Origin: Nissabacter sp. SGAir0207 | GTDB lineage: Bacteria; Pseudomonadota; Gammaproteobacteria; Enterobacterales; Enterobacteriaceae | Direction of reading: 5' to 3' | Assembly: GCF_005491205.1 (NCBI RefSeq) | Contig: NZ_CP028035.1 | Location: forward strand, 620,001 to 684,000 | DNA length: 64,000 nt | In this document: positions 49,828 to 58,870 of the stretch, in pieces | Layout of the letters: every line of letters begins with the position of its first letter | Position numbering within the stretch: the stretch's first letter is position 1 | Notes under the pieces: generated by a model | Seen by the model: only the letters and a program-made list of their open reading frames with translations | Told to the model about the DNA's origin: nothing | The model's database searches: none | Translations under genes and position numbers: made by a program

Positions 49828-52707
49828 ATGACCCAGACGCTTAGCCAACTTGAACACCGTGATGCCTTTGTTGAACGCCATATCGGCCCGGACGCGCGCC
49901 AGCAGCAGCAGATGCTCGACGCCGTGGGCGCGGCCTCGCTGGAGGCGCTGATCCAGCAGATCGTACCGGCCGACATCCAGTTGCCGGGGCCGCCAGCGGT
50001 GGGCGAATCGGCGACCGAGCATCAGGCGCTGGCAGAGCTGAAAGCGATCGCCGCCCGCAACCAGCGCCACCGCAGCTACATCGGCATGGGCTACAGCGCG
50101 GTGCTGACGCCGCCGGTGATCCTGCGCAACATGCTGGAGAATCCCGGCTGGTACACCGCCTACACCCCCTACCAGCCTGAGGTGTCGCAGGGGCGGCTGG
50201 AGGCGCTGCTCAACTTCCAGCAGCTATCGCAGGATCTGGCCGGGCTGGATCTCGCCTCCGCTTCGCTGCTGGATGAGGCAACCGCCGCCGCCGAGGCGAT
50301 GGCGATGGCCAAGCGCGTCAGCAAGCTGAAGCAGGCCAACCGTTTCTTTGTCGCCGAGGATATCCACCCGCAGACGCTGGACGTGGTGCGAACCCGCGCC
50401 GCGACCTTTGGTTTTGAGCTGATCATCGACCGCGCCGAGCGGGCGCTGGAGCATGAGGGGGTGTTCGGTGTGCTGCTGCAACAGGCTGGCACCACCGGCG
50501 AGCTGCATGACTACGGCGCGCTGCTGGCGGCGCTGAAAGCGCGCGGCGTCATCAGCGCGGTGGCGGCTGACATCATGGCGCTGGTGCTGCTGACCGCGCC
50601 GGGCAGCCAGGGGGCGGACATCGTGTTCGGCTCCGCCCAGCGTTTTGGCGTGCCGATGGGCTACGGCGGCCCGCACGCCGCCTTCTTCACCTGCCGTGAC
50701 GAGTTCAAGCGCGCGATGCCGGGGCGCATCATCGGCGTCTCCCGTGACGCGGCGGGCAACACCGCGCTGCGCATGGCGATGCAGACCCGCGAGCAGCATA
50801 TCCGCCGTGAGAAGGCCAACTCCAACATCTGCACCTCGCAGGTGCTGCTGGCGAACATCGCCAGCCTCTACGCGGTGTACCACGGGCCAGAGGGGCTAAA
50901 GCGCATCGCCACGCGCATCCACCGCCTGACCGACATCCTCGCCGCTGGTCTGCGGCAGGGCGGCCTGACGCTGCGCCACGCCAGCTGGTTTGACACCCTG
51001 ACCGTCGAGGTGCCGGACAAGGCGGCGGTACTGGCGCGCGCGCTCAGCTTCGGCATCAACTTGCGCACCGACATCCACGGCGCGGTCGGCATCACGCTGG
51101 ATGAGGCCACCACCGGCGAGGAGGTGCTGGCGCTGTTCGCGGTGCTGCTGGGCGAGGGGCATGGGCTGGAGATTGAGGCGCTGGATCGGGCGGTCGCGCT
51201 GGAGAGCACCTCGATCCCTGAGGCGCTGCGCCGCCAGACGCCGATCCTCACCCATCCGGTGTTCAACCGCTACCACAGCGAAACCGAGATGATGCGCTAC
51301 ATGCACCGGCTGGAGAAGCGCGATCTGGCGCTCAATCAGGCGATGATCCCGCTCGGCTCCTGCACCATGAAGCTGAACGCCGCCGCCGAGATGATCCCAA
51401 TCACCTGGCCGGAGTTCGCCGACCTGCACCCCTTCTGCCCGCCGGAGCAGGCCGCCGGTTACCAGCAGATGATCGGCCAGCTCTCCCAGTGGCTGGCGCA
51501 GCTCACCGGCTATGACGCCATCTGTATGCAGCCGAACTCCGGCGCACAGGGCGAATATGCCGGGCTGCTGGCGATCCGCCACTACCATGAGAGCCGCCAG
51601 CAGGGCCACCGTACCCTCTGCCTGATCCCCAGCTCCGCCCACGGCACTAACCCGGCGTCGGCGCAGATGGCGGGCATGGAGGTGGTGGTGGTAGCTTGCG
51701 ACAAACGCGGCAACATCGACCTGAATGACCTGCGCGAGAAGGCGGCGCAGGCGGGCGATCGCCTCTCCTGCATCATGGTGACCTACCCCTCGACCCACGG
51801 CGTCTATGAGGAGACCATCCGCGAGGTGTGCCAGATCGTCCACCAGTATGGCGGGCAGGTCTACCTCGACGGCGCGAACATGAACGCGCAGGTAGGCATC
51901 ACCACGCCGGGCTACATCGGCGCGGATGTTTCACACCTCAACCTGCATAAAACCTTCTGCATCCCGCACGGCGGCGGCGGGCCGGGCATGGGGCCGATTG
52001 GCGTGAAGGCGCATCTGGCACCGTTCGTGCCCGGCCACAGCGTGGTGGCGATTGACGGCGTGCTGACGCAGAACGGGGCAGTCTCCGCCGCGCCGTTTGG
52101 CAGCGCCTCCATCCTGCCGATCAGCTGGATGTATATCCGCATGATGGGCGCGGAGGGGTTGAAGCGCGCCAGCCAGGTGGCGATCCTGAGTGCCAACTAC
52201 ATTGCGACACGCCTTCAGGGGGCTTTCCCGGTGCTCTACACCGGCCGCGACGGCCGGGTGGCGCACGAGTGCATCCTCGACATCCGCCCGCTGAAGGAGC
52301 AAACCGGCATCAGCGAGATGGATATCGCCAAGCGCCTGATTGATTACGGTTTCCATGCGCCAACCATGTCCTTCCCGGTGGCGGGCACCCTGATGGTGGA
52401 GCCGACCGAGTCCGAGGGCAAGGCCGAGCTGGATCGCTTTATCGAGGCGATGCTGGCGATCCGCGCCGAGATTGGCCGCGTGGCGGCTGGTGAGTGGCCG
52501 CAGGATGACAACCCGCTGGTCAACGCGCCGCACACCCAAGCGGAGCTGCTGGTGGAGTGGCAACACCCCTACAGCCGCGAGCGGGCGGTATTCCCCAGCG
52601 CCGCCACGCAGGAGAACAAGTACTGGCCAGCGGTGAAGCGTCTGGATGATGTCTACGGCGACCGCAACCTGTTCTGCGCCTGTGTGCCGGTCAGCGACTA
52701 CCAATAA
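49828..52707 (+). CDS. gcvP: Glycine dehydrogenase (decarboxylating), P protein
   Basis: PLP enzyme decarboxylating glycine. 959 residues, full length; single-chain form with two homologous halves. PLP lysine Lys708 in [17 protein letters not shown]-half blocks YIGMGY and [10 protein letters not shown]. Third gene of gcvTHP. Confidence 0.98.
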   Translation: MTQTLSQLEHRDAFVERHIGPDARQQQQMLDAVGAASLEALIQQIVPADIQLPGPPAVGESATEHQALAELKAIAARNQRHRSYIGMGYSAVLTPPVILRNMLENPGWYTAYTPYQPEVSQGRLEALLNFQQLSQDLAGLDLASASLLDEATAAAEAMAMAKRVSKLKQANRFFVAEDIHPQTLDVVRTRAATFGFELIIDRAERALEHEGVFGVLLQQAGTTGELHDYGALLAALKARGVISAVAADIMALVLLTAPGSQGADIVFGSAQRFGVPMGYGGPHAAFFTCRDEFKRAMPGRIIGVSRDAAGNTALRMAMQTREQHIRREKANSNICTSQVLLANIASLYAVYHGPEGLKRIATRIHRLTDILAAGLRQGGLTLRHASWFDTLTVEVPDKAAVLARALSFGINLRTDIHGAVGITLDEATTGEEVLALFAVLLGEGHGLEIEALDRAVALESTSIPEALRRQTPILTHPVFNRYHSETEMMRYMHRLEKRDLALNQAMIPLGSCTMKLNAAAEMIPITWPEFADLHPFCPPEQAAGYQQMIGQLSQWLAQLTGYDAICMQPNSGAQGEYAGLLAIRHYHESRQQGHRTLCLIPSSAHGTNPASAQMAGMEVVVVACDKRGNIDLNDLREKAAQAGDRLSCIMVTYPSTHGVYEETIREVCQIVHQYGGQVYLDGANMNAQVGITTPGYIGADVSHLNLHKTFCIPHGGGGPGMGPIGVKAHLAPFVPGHSVVAIDGVLTQNGAVSAAPFGSASILPISWMYIRMMGAEGLKRASQVAILSANYIATRLQGAFPVLYTGRDGRVAHECILDIRPLKEQTGISEMDIAKRLIDYGFHAPTMSFPVAGTLMVEPTESEGKAELDRFIEAMLAIRAEIGRVAAGEWPQDDNPLVNAPHTQAELLVEWQHPYSRERAVFPSAATQENKYWPAVKRLDDVYGDRNLFCACVPVSDYQ

Positions 52708-52730
52708 GCAGCAGGAAACCCTACGCTGTA

Positions 52731-52757
52731 AAGGCCCGGAAAACCGGGCCTTTTTTA
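52731..52757 (+). terminator. gcvP terminator
   Basis: AAGGCCCGG-AAAA-CCGGGCCTT then a T-run. Confidence 0.88.
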
Positions 52758-52768
52758 TGGAGGAAAAG

Positions 52769-53515
52769 ATGGAGAGAGTGGCATTGGTGACCGGCGGCAG
52801 CCGGGGCATTGGGCGCGCCACGGCGCGGTTGCTGGCGCAGGAGGGCTACCGGGTGGCGATTAACTACCGGCAAGACCACGCGGCAGCGGCGTCGCTGGTG
52901 GCGGAGATTGTGGCGGCCGGTGGGACGGCGCAGGCGTTTGCCGCCGACATCGCCGAGGAGGCGCAGGTCATGGCGCTGTTCGCGGCGGTGGACGCGGCCT
53001 TCGGCCCGCTGACGGCGCTGGTCAATAACGCGGGCATCCTGTTCCAGCAGGCGCGGATTGAGGAGCTGGATGCCACGCGCATCAACCGCGTGCTGGCCAC
53101 CAACGTCACCGGCGCGTTCCTCTGCTGCCGCGAGGCGGTGAAGCGCATGGCGCTGCGCCACGGCGGGCGCGGCGGGGCAATTGTTAATGTCTCGTCGGCG
53201 GCGGCGCGGCTGGGCGCACCGGGTGAGTATGTGGACTACGCCGCCTCCAAGGGGGCGCTGGATACCCTGACCACCGGCCTGTCGCTGGAGGTGGCGGCGG
53301 AGGGCATCCGCGTCAACGGCGTGCGCCCCGGTTTCATCTACACCGAGATGCACGCCGACGGCGGCGAGCCGGGCCGGGTTGACCGCGTCAAGGCGCAGTT
53401 GCCGATGCGGCGCGGCGGCCAGCCGGAGGAGGTGGCGGCGGCCATCAGCTGGCTGCTCTCTGACGCCGCCTCCTACGTCACCGGCAGCTTCCTCGATCTG
53501 GCTGGCGGCAAGTAG
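52769..53515 (+). CDS. ygfF: Short-chain dehydrogenase YgfF
   Basis: NAD(P)-dependent SDR of unknown substrate. 248 residues from MERVALVTGG with GGAGG upstream; an ATG at 52757 overlaps the terminator. TGGSRGIG near 8-15, NNAG near 86-89, Ser143, Tyr157 and Lys161 form the catalytic set. Close to E. coli ygfF, which also lies just beyond gcvP; bglA, between them there, is absent. Confidence 0.9.
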   Translation: MERVALVTGGSRGIGRATARLLAQEGYRVAINYRQDHAAAASLVAEIVAAGGTAQAFAADIAEEAQVMALFAAVDAAFGPLTALVNNAGILFQQARIEELDATRINRVLATNVTGAFLCCREAVKRMALRHGGRGGAIVNVSSAAARLGAPGEYVDYAASKGALDTLTTGLSLEVAAEGIRVNGVRPGFIYTEMHADGGEPGRVDRVKAQLPMRRGGQPEEVAAAISWLLSDAASYVTGSFLDLAGGK

Positions 53516-53756
53516 CGGTCTTGGGCAGATGCCTGAAAAAGTGCCGGTCGTTGGCGGGTAATCCTGTTCATCTGCCTGATGTGTCGCGTGGCGGTGCTTG
53601 CCTATACTGCGCCGTCCGCCGGAGGCCCGGCGGCGATTTGCTATGCTGAAAGCGTAGCGCATGAGCGGGCCTGCCCACTGCCACCCCCGGCAACCGGCAG
53701 GCGCAATGGGGCAGGCAACTCCTGCCAACAGACAGGATGTGGAGGGAAGGGCAGAG

Positions 53757-54899
53757 ATGAAAATCGTCATTGCACCAGATTCTTATAAAGAGAGCCTGAG
53801 CGCGCTGGAGGTGGCCAACCAGATTGAGGCGGGCTTCCGCGAGGTGTTCCCGCAGGCCGAGTATGTGAAGCTGCCGGTCGCCGACGGCGGCGAAGGCACG
53901 GTGGAGGCGATGGTGGCCGCCACCCACGGGCGCGTCGTCAAGGTCAAGGTCACTGGCCCGCTGGATAAGGAGATTGAGGCGTTCTACGGCCTCTCCGGCG
54001 ACGGCGACACCGCCTTTATTGAGATGGCCGCCGCCAGCGGTCTGGAGCAGGTGCCCGCCAAACAGCGCAACCCGCTGCACACCACCAGCTACGGCACCGG
54101 CGAGCTGATCCGCCACGCGCTGGAGCAGGGCGTGCGCCACATCATTATCGGCATCGGCGGCAGCGCCACCAATGATGGCGGCGCGGGCATGGTGCAGGCG
54201 CTGGGCGCGAAGCTGCTGGATGGCAACGGCCAGCCCATCGCGCGCGGCGCGGCCGGGCTGGCGGATCTGGATCGCATCGACGTAGGCGAGCTGGATGAGC
54301 GGCTGAAGGCGTGCCGCATTGAGGTGGCCTGCGACGTCACCAACCCGCTGACCGGCGACAAGGGGGCCTCGGCGGTGTTCGGCCCGCAGAAGGGCGCGAC
54401 GCCGGAGATGGTGAAGCAGCTTGACGGCTATCTGGCGCACTACGCGCAGCTTATCCAGCGCGATCTTCAGGTCGAGGTCGATCAGGTGCCGGGCGCGGGC
54501 GCGGCCGGTGGCATGGGCGCCGGGCTGCTGGCCTTCTGCGGCGCGGATCTGCGCCGGGGCATTGAGATTGTCACCGAGGCGCTGGGGCTGGAGGCACTGG
54601 TCAAGGACGCCGATCTGGTGATCACCGGCGAGGGGCGCATCGACAGCCAGACCATCCACGGCAAGGTGCCGATTGGCGTGGCACAGGTGGCGAAGCGCCA
54701 CGATAAACCGGTGATCGCCATCGCTGGCAGCCTGACCGCCGATGTCGGCGTAGTGCATGAGCATGGGCTGGATGCGGTGTTCAGCGTGCTCTATACCATC
54801 TGTAGCCTCGACGAGGCGCTGGAGAACGCTGGCGACAACGTGCGCATGACGGCGCGCAACGTCGCCGCCACCCTGAAACTGGCGCGCGGCCTGCACTGA
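53757..54899 (+). CDS. garK: Glycerate 2-kinase
   Basis: Phosphorylates D-glycerate to 2-phosphoglycerate. 380 residues from MKIVIAPDSYKESLSA. Motifs VADGGEGTVEAM, IGIGGSATNDGGAGM, CDVTNPLTG, VFGPQKGAT and ITGEGRIDSQTIHGKVP. It resembles E. coli GarK more than GlxK in the blocks I can compare. No other galactarate/glucarate gene (garD, garL, garR, garP) is in the window. Confidence 0.88.
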   Translation: MKIVIAPDSYKESLSALEVANQIEAGFREVFPQAEYVKLPVADGGEGTVEAMVAATHGRVVKVKVTGPLDKEIEAFYGLSGDGDTAFIEMAAASGLEQVPAKQRNPLHTTSYGTGELIRHALEQGVRHIIIGIGGSATNDGGAGMVQALGAKLLDGNGQPIARGAAGLADLDRIDVGELDERLKACRIEVACDVTNPLTGDKGASAVFGPQKGATPEMVKQLDGYLAHYAQLIQRDLQVEVDQVPGAGAAGGMGAGLLAFCGADLRRGIEIVTEALGLEALVKDADLVITGEGRIDSQTIHGKVPIGVAQVAKRHDKPVIAIAGSLTADVGVVHEHGLDAVFSVLYTICSLDEALENAGDNVRMTARNVAATLKLARGLH

Positions 54900-54910
54900 T
54901 TGCCTCTTCT

Positions 54911-54936
54911 GACGCCTGCCGTCCCCGGCAGGCGTC
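54911..54936 (+). terminator. Hairpin after garK
   Basis: GACGCCTGCCG-TCC-CCGGCAGGCGTC, a very stable stem but followed by ACCTTCCTG rather than a T-run. Confidence 0.55.
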
Positions 54937-55123
54937 ACCTTCCTGAAAAATTACACTCCCTTGTCCTGATTGCGGATTAACCGCGCCACGCCCGCCTGTG
55001 CCGTTTTCCCTGCTTGCTGCGCCTACAGGCCTGCCGATATGTTAAATCGCGATCTTTTTATTAACCGGTTTACCTGGCGTCGCTGCGCGATTTTTGCTCT
55101 TTTGGTAGGGGTGCCACAGACAA

Positions 55124-55189
55124 AAACGGTCATTTCCACAGAAACGGTCAGTAACGGTCAGCGGGACGGGTGAGGGAATGTGACCGTTT
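55124..55189. promoter_or_regulatory. Operator-like ACGGTCA repeat cluster
   Basis: AAACGGTCA at 55124 and 55142, TAACGGTCA at 55152 and the inverted TGACCGTTT at 55181. Repeated short direct elements are typical of DeoR-family operators; here they precede the deoR-type gene, so autoregulation is likely. Confidence 0.5.
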
Positions 55190-55285
55190 GCAAATTTGCC
55201 TCCGCTGGCGAGACGCCAAAAGGGGCGTTATCTGCACGCCATGCCTCAGATCAGTTCTTTAACATTTCATTAGCTTTCTCTTTTT

Positions 55286-55301
55286 TGTGCGAAATATCAC
55301 A
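55286..55301 (+). promoter_or_regulatory. CRP-like site upstream of the sugar locus
   Basis: TGTGCGAAATATCACA, 9 of 10 half-site bases. Fits catabolite control of a sugar operon; about 110 bp before the regulator start. Confidence 0.6.
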
Positions 55302-55402
55302 GCCGGTCGCGGACGCCCGATTCGCACCGGTGGCTTTGACCGTCGGCGCAAAACCATTCCGGTTAAGCCCGTATCTTAAAAAACATCAGGAAGGAGAAGA
55401 CC

Positions 55403-56224
55403 ATGCTGCCTGCAGAACGCCATCGCTTTATCGCCGACCTCCTCAGCCAACGGGGGCGGGTATTGGTTCATGAAGTGGCCGCGCTGTGCCAAATCTCACT
55501 GGAGACCGCACGTCGCGACCTGACGCTGCTGGAGAGAAAGGGCGTGCTGTTGCGCAGCCACGGCGGCGCAATCTACTTAGACAGTCCGGGGCCGGAGAAG
55601 CGCACCCTGCCGGCGCAGATTGAGCAGGGGGAGTCATTCCGCCAGCGCAGCAACGAGTCGCCGGAGGCCAAAACGCGCATTGCCAAGCGGGCGCTGGAGT
55701 TTATCTCGCCGGGTGACTGCCTGTTGCTGGACAGCAGCTCCACCAGCTGGTTCCTGGCCCGGCAGTTGCCGGACATCGAGCTGGTGGTGCTGACCAACTC
55801 GCTGCACATCATCCAGACGCTGGCGGTGAAGGCCAATGTGCGCACCATCGGCCTTGGCGGCGAGTACTCCGCCAAGTATGAGGATTTCATCGGCGTGCTG
55901 GCGGAGCAGATGCTCAAGGAGTTCGTCATCAACAAGATGTTCTTCTCCTGCCACGGCCTCAGTCTGGAGGGGGGGATCCGCGAGAGCAACGAGCACCACG
56001 CGCGGCTGAAACAGCAGATGCTGCTGGCCGCCGAGCGCAAGTTCCTGCTGGTGGACGCCAGCAAGATTGGCCGCCGCTCCTTTGCCCGCATCTGCCACTA
56101 CCGCGAGATCGACACGCTGATCACCGACCGGCTGGTGGACGAGGAGTTCCGGCAGGAGCTGGCCTGGAACAACGTCAATGTGGTGGAGGCCGCGCCCGCC
56201 AACCGGCGGCGCGGCGAGCCGTAG
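55403..56224 (+). CDS. DeoR/GlpR-family transcriptional regulator
   Basis: 273 residues from ATG 55403 with Shine-Dalgarno AAGGAG. N-terminal winged helix with the DeoR signature (about 6-58: VHEVAALCQISLETARRDL, LLERKGVLLRSHGGA); C-terminal sugar-phosphate-sensing domain (from about 85: DSSSTSWFLARQL, VVLTNSLHI, VDASKIGRRSF). Likely repressor of the downstream transport and catabolic genes, relieved by a phosphorylated sugar. Target sugar unknown. Confidence 0.85.
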   Translation: MLPAERHRFIADLLSQRGRVLVHEVAALCQISLETARRDLTLLERKGVLLRSHGGAIYLDSPGPEKRTLPAQIEQGESFRQRSNESPEAKTRIAKRALEFISPGDCLLLDSSSTSWFLARQLPDIELVVLTNSLHIIQTLAVKANVRTIGLGGEYSAKYEDFIGVLAEQMLKEFVINKMFFSCHGLSLEGGIRESNEHHARLKQQMLLAAERKFLLVDASKIGRRSFARICHYREIDTLITDRLVDEEFRQELAWNNVNVVEAAPANRRRGEP

Positions 56225-56246
56225 GGGTGTGCGCCAAACACCTGAC

Positions 56247-56307
56247 CGTCTGTCCCAATAACCATCTGTCCAATAACTGTCTGTCCAATAACTGTCTGTC
56301 CAATAAC
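56247..56307 (+). repeat. 15-bp tandem repeat, four copies
   Basis: Unit TGTCTGTCCAATAAC: two exact copies (56278-56307), one with a two-base change (CATCTGTCCAATAAC), and one 16-bp variant with an extra C. It lies between the regulator stop and the binding-protein Shine-Dalgarno. It could change copy number by slippage and alter leader length or regulator spacing. Confidence 0.85.
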
Positions 56308-56345
56308 AACAAGTGGCGTGGAGCCACCCTGAAGGAGAGAACACC

Positions 56346-57329
56346 ATGAAGAGATCTGTACTGGCCTGCCTGTTTGCCACGGCGCTGCTCTCTGTGTCAG
56401 CGCATGGCGCGGAGAAGCTCCGCATGGGCGTGGTGGTCAAGATTGGCGGCATCCCGTGGTTCAACGCGATGGAGGCCGGCATCAAGAGCGAGGCCGCCAA
56501 GCGTGGCATCGACGCCTGGCAGGTTGGCCCGACCGCCGCCGACCCGGCGTTGCAGGTGCGGGCGATTGAAGATCTGATCGCGCAGAAGGTGGATGTGATC
56601 GGCGTGGTGCCGAACGACGCCAAGGTGCTGGAGCCGGTGCTGAAGCGCGCGCAGGCGGCGGGCATCAAGGTGATTGTGCATGAGTCGCCGGGGCAGCAGT
56701 ACGCCGACTGGGACTTTGAGCTGGTGGACGCCAAGGTGCACGGTATCAACCACATGAAAGCGCTGGCCGCCTGCATGAAAGAGCAGGGCAAGTACGCGGT
56801 CTACGTCGGCAGCCTGACGGTGCCGCTGCACAATTTGTGGGCCGACTCGGCCATCAACTACCAGAAAGAGCACTACCCGAACATGCAGATGGTGGCCGAC
56901 AAGTTCGGGGTGGCGGAGTCGCTGGATGAGACGCTGCGCACCACCAACGACCTGATGGCCAAGTACCCCGACCTGAAGGGCATCGTCGCCTTCGGCTCGC
57001 AGGGGCCAATCGGTGCCGGTCGCGCGGTGATGAACCGTGGCAAGACCAATGATATCTGCGTCATCGGCCCGTTCAGCCCCGGTCAGGGCGCGTCGCTGGT
57101 CAACCGCGGTGCCATCAAGGGCGGCTACATCTGGAACCCGATGGTGGCCGGTGAGGTATTTGTCCGGCTGGCGGACATGATGCAGAAGGGCGAGAAGATC
57201 ACCGACGGCATGACCATTGAGGGCATGGGTCAGGTGAAGGTCGATGAGGCCACCCACACCATTCTGGGCAACGAAACCGAAAGCCTGGATAAGACCAACC
57301 TGCCGAAACTGGTGAAAATGGGGCTGTAA
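56346..57329 (+). CDS. Sugar ABC transporter periplasmic binding protein
   Basis: 327 residues from MKRSVLACL with Shine-Dalgarno AAGGAGAG; signal peptide about 1-22 (SVSAHG-AEKL). Type I periplasmic binding fold of the ribose/LsrB/RhaS class (Peripla_BP_4): GVVVKIGGIPWFNAMEAGI at the start, IGVVPNDAKVLEPVLKRA, and an LsrB-like C-lobe (AFGSQGPIGAGRAV). No lipobox. Two bp before the ATPase gene. Substrate not assignable; an LsrB-like AI-2 role is unlikely because lsrF, lsrG and lsrK are missing. Confidence 0.85.
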   Translation: MKRSVLACLFATALLSVSAHGAEKLRMGVVVKIGGIPWFNAMEAGIKSEAAKRGIDAWQVGPTAADPALQVRAIEDLIAQKVDVIGVVPNDAKVLEPVLKRAQAAGIKVIVHESPGQQYADWDFELVDAKVHGINHMKALAACMKEQGKYAVYVGSLTVPLHNLWADSAINYQKEHYPNMQMVADKFGVAESLDETLRTTNDLMAKYPDLKGIVAFGSQGPIGAGRAVMNRGKTNDICVIGPFSPGQGASLVNRGAIKGGYIWNPMVAGEVFVRLADMMQKGEKITDGMTIEGMGQVKVDEATHTILGNETESLDKTNLPKLVKMGL

Positions 57330-57331
57330 CC

Positions 57332-58870
57332 ATGGCGATCTCCGAGACACTCCCAACCGCAACGCCCGCCGCGCCCACCGTCGGCCAGCCGCTGATCGAC
57401 GTGCAGCACCTGTCGATGACCTTCGGCGGCCACCGGGCGCTGGATGAGATCTCCCTGACCCTGATGCAGGGCGAGGTGCACTGTCTGGCCGGCACCAACG
57501 GCTGCGGCAAAAGCACGCTGATCAAGGTGATCTCGGGGGTCTACCAGCCGGATGCCGGCTGCCGCATCACCCTGAATGGCGAAACCTTCCGCCGGCTGAC
57601 GCCGGATCAGGCCCGCGCCTTCGGCATCCAGGTGATTTACCAGGATCTGTCGCTGTTCCCCAACCTGACGGTGGCGGAGAACATCGCCTTTGAGCACAAC
57701 CTGCATGGCCTGCTGGGCTGGTTCCGGCCCGGCAAGCTGCGCGCCACGGCGCAACGCATTCTTGATGAGCTGAACTTTACCCTCGATCTCGACAGCAAGG
57801 TGTCGGAGCTGCCGATCGCCCAGCGCCAGCAGGTGGCCATTTGCCGCGCGCTGGTGGCCGACGCCCGGCTGGTGATCATGGATGAGCCGACCGCCTCGCT
57901 GACCCGCACCGAGGTCAACCAACTGCTGCGCACCGTGCACTACCTGAAGGGGCGCGGCATCAGCGTGGTGTTCGTCAGCCACCGGCTGGATGAGGTGCTG
58001 GAGATCTCCGACCGCGTGACGGTGATCCGCGACGGCAAAAAGGTCGGCACCTTCCCGGCCAGCGAGGTGAGCAGCGCCCGCCTGACGGAGCTGATGACCG
58101 GCCTGACCCTCGACTACCGCCTGAAGGCGGCCAACCGCCACAACCCGCGCGTGATGCTGGAGGTGGACAACCTCAGCCGCCCCGGCCAGTACCATGACGT
58201 CAGCTTCAAACTCCATCAGGGCGAGGTGCTGGGGCTGTGCGGCCTGCTCGGCTCCGGCCGCACCGAGCTGGCGCTCAGCCTGTTCGGCATGACCCGGCCG
58301 GAGAGCGGCAAGATCTACCTCGACAGCAAGCCGGTGCGCTTCCGCAGCCATGAGGACGCCATCAAGGCTGGCATCGGCTACGTCTCGGAGGATCGCCTGA
58401 CGCTCGGGCTGGTGTTGCAGCAGTCGGTGGCCGACAACACGGTGCTGGCGATCCTCGACCAGCTGCGCGGCCGCTTCCACCTGATTGATGAGTACCGCAA
58501 GAACAAGCTGATCATGCAGTGGATCGAGCGGCTCGGCGTCAAGGTGAATGACCCGGAGCAGGCGATCTCGACGCTCTCCGGCGGCAACCAGCAGAAGATC
58601 GTGCTGGCGAAATGGGTGCTGACCCAACCCAAGATTTTGATCCTCGACTCGCCCACCGTCGGCGTGGATGTCGGTGCCAAGGCCAGCATCTATCAGCTGA
58701 TCCACCAGCTGGCCGACGAGGGGATCTCGGTGCTGCTGATCTCCGACGAGGTGCCGGAGGTCTACTTCAACTGCGACCGGGTGCTGCACTTCAGCGAAGG
58801 CAGCGTCATCGGCGAATACCTGCCACACGGCATCAGCCAGCAACAACTCGCGGAGGCGGTCAATGCTTGA
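57332..58870 (+). CDS. Sugar ABC transporter ATPase (two nucleotide-binding domains)
   Basis: 512 residues of the RbsA/LsrA type. NBD1: Walker A GTNGCGKST at 54-62, signature-like PIAQRQQ at 161-167, Walker B VIMDEP with Glu185. NBD2: Walker A-like GLLGSGR at 304-310 without lysine, as usual in this family, signature LSGGNQ at 415-420, Walker B LILDSP in which the catalytic Glu is replaced by Ser440. It overlaps the next gene by 8 bp. Confidence 0.92.
   Translation: MAISETLPTATPAAPTVGQPLIDVQHLSMTFGGHRALDEISLTLMQGEVHCLAGTNGCGKSTLIKVISGVYQPDAGCRITLNGETFRRLTPDQARAFGIQVIYQDLSLFPNLTVAENIAFEHNLHGLLGWFRPGKLRATAQRILDELNFTLDLDSKVSELPIAQRQQVAICRALVADARLVIMDEPTASLTRTEVNQLLRTVHYLKGRGISVVFVSHRLDEVLEISDRVTVIRDGKKVGTFPASEVSSARLTELMTGLTLDYRLKAANRHNPRVMLEVDNLSRPGQYHDVSFKLHQGEVLGLCGLLGSGRTELALSLFGMTRPESGKIYLDSKPVRFRSHEDAIKAGIGYVSEDRLTLGLVLQQSVADNTVLAILDQLRGRFHLIDEYRKNKLIMQWIERLGVKVNDPEQAISTLSGGNQQKIVLAKWVLTQPKILILDSPTVGVDVGAKASIYQLIHQLADEGISVLLISDEVPEVYFNCDRVLHFSEGSVIGEYLPHGISQQQLAEAVNA

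Larger units (their letters stand above)
54900..55402. other. Control region upstream of the deoR-type gene
   Basis: 503 bp. After the garK hairpin, AT-richer sequence carries repeated ACGGTCA elements (55124-55189) and a CRP-like site (55286-55301), listed separately; a further TGACCGT lies near 55337. No convincing small gene. Confidence 0.65.

Noticed and set aside
55634..56791. Minus-strand frame containing a repeated YWTDS-like pentapeptide
   Set aside because: The repeat arises from translating the 15-bp tandem DNA repeat; the rest is antisense to the regulator and binding-protein genes.
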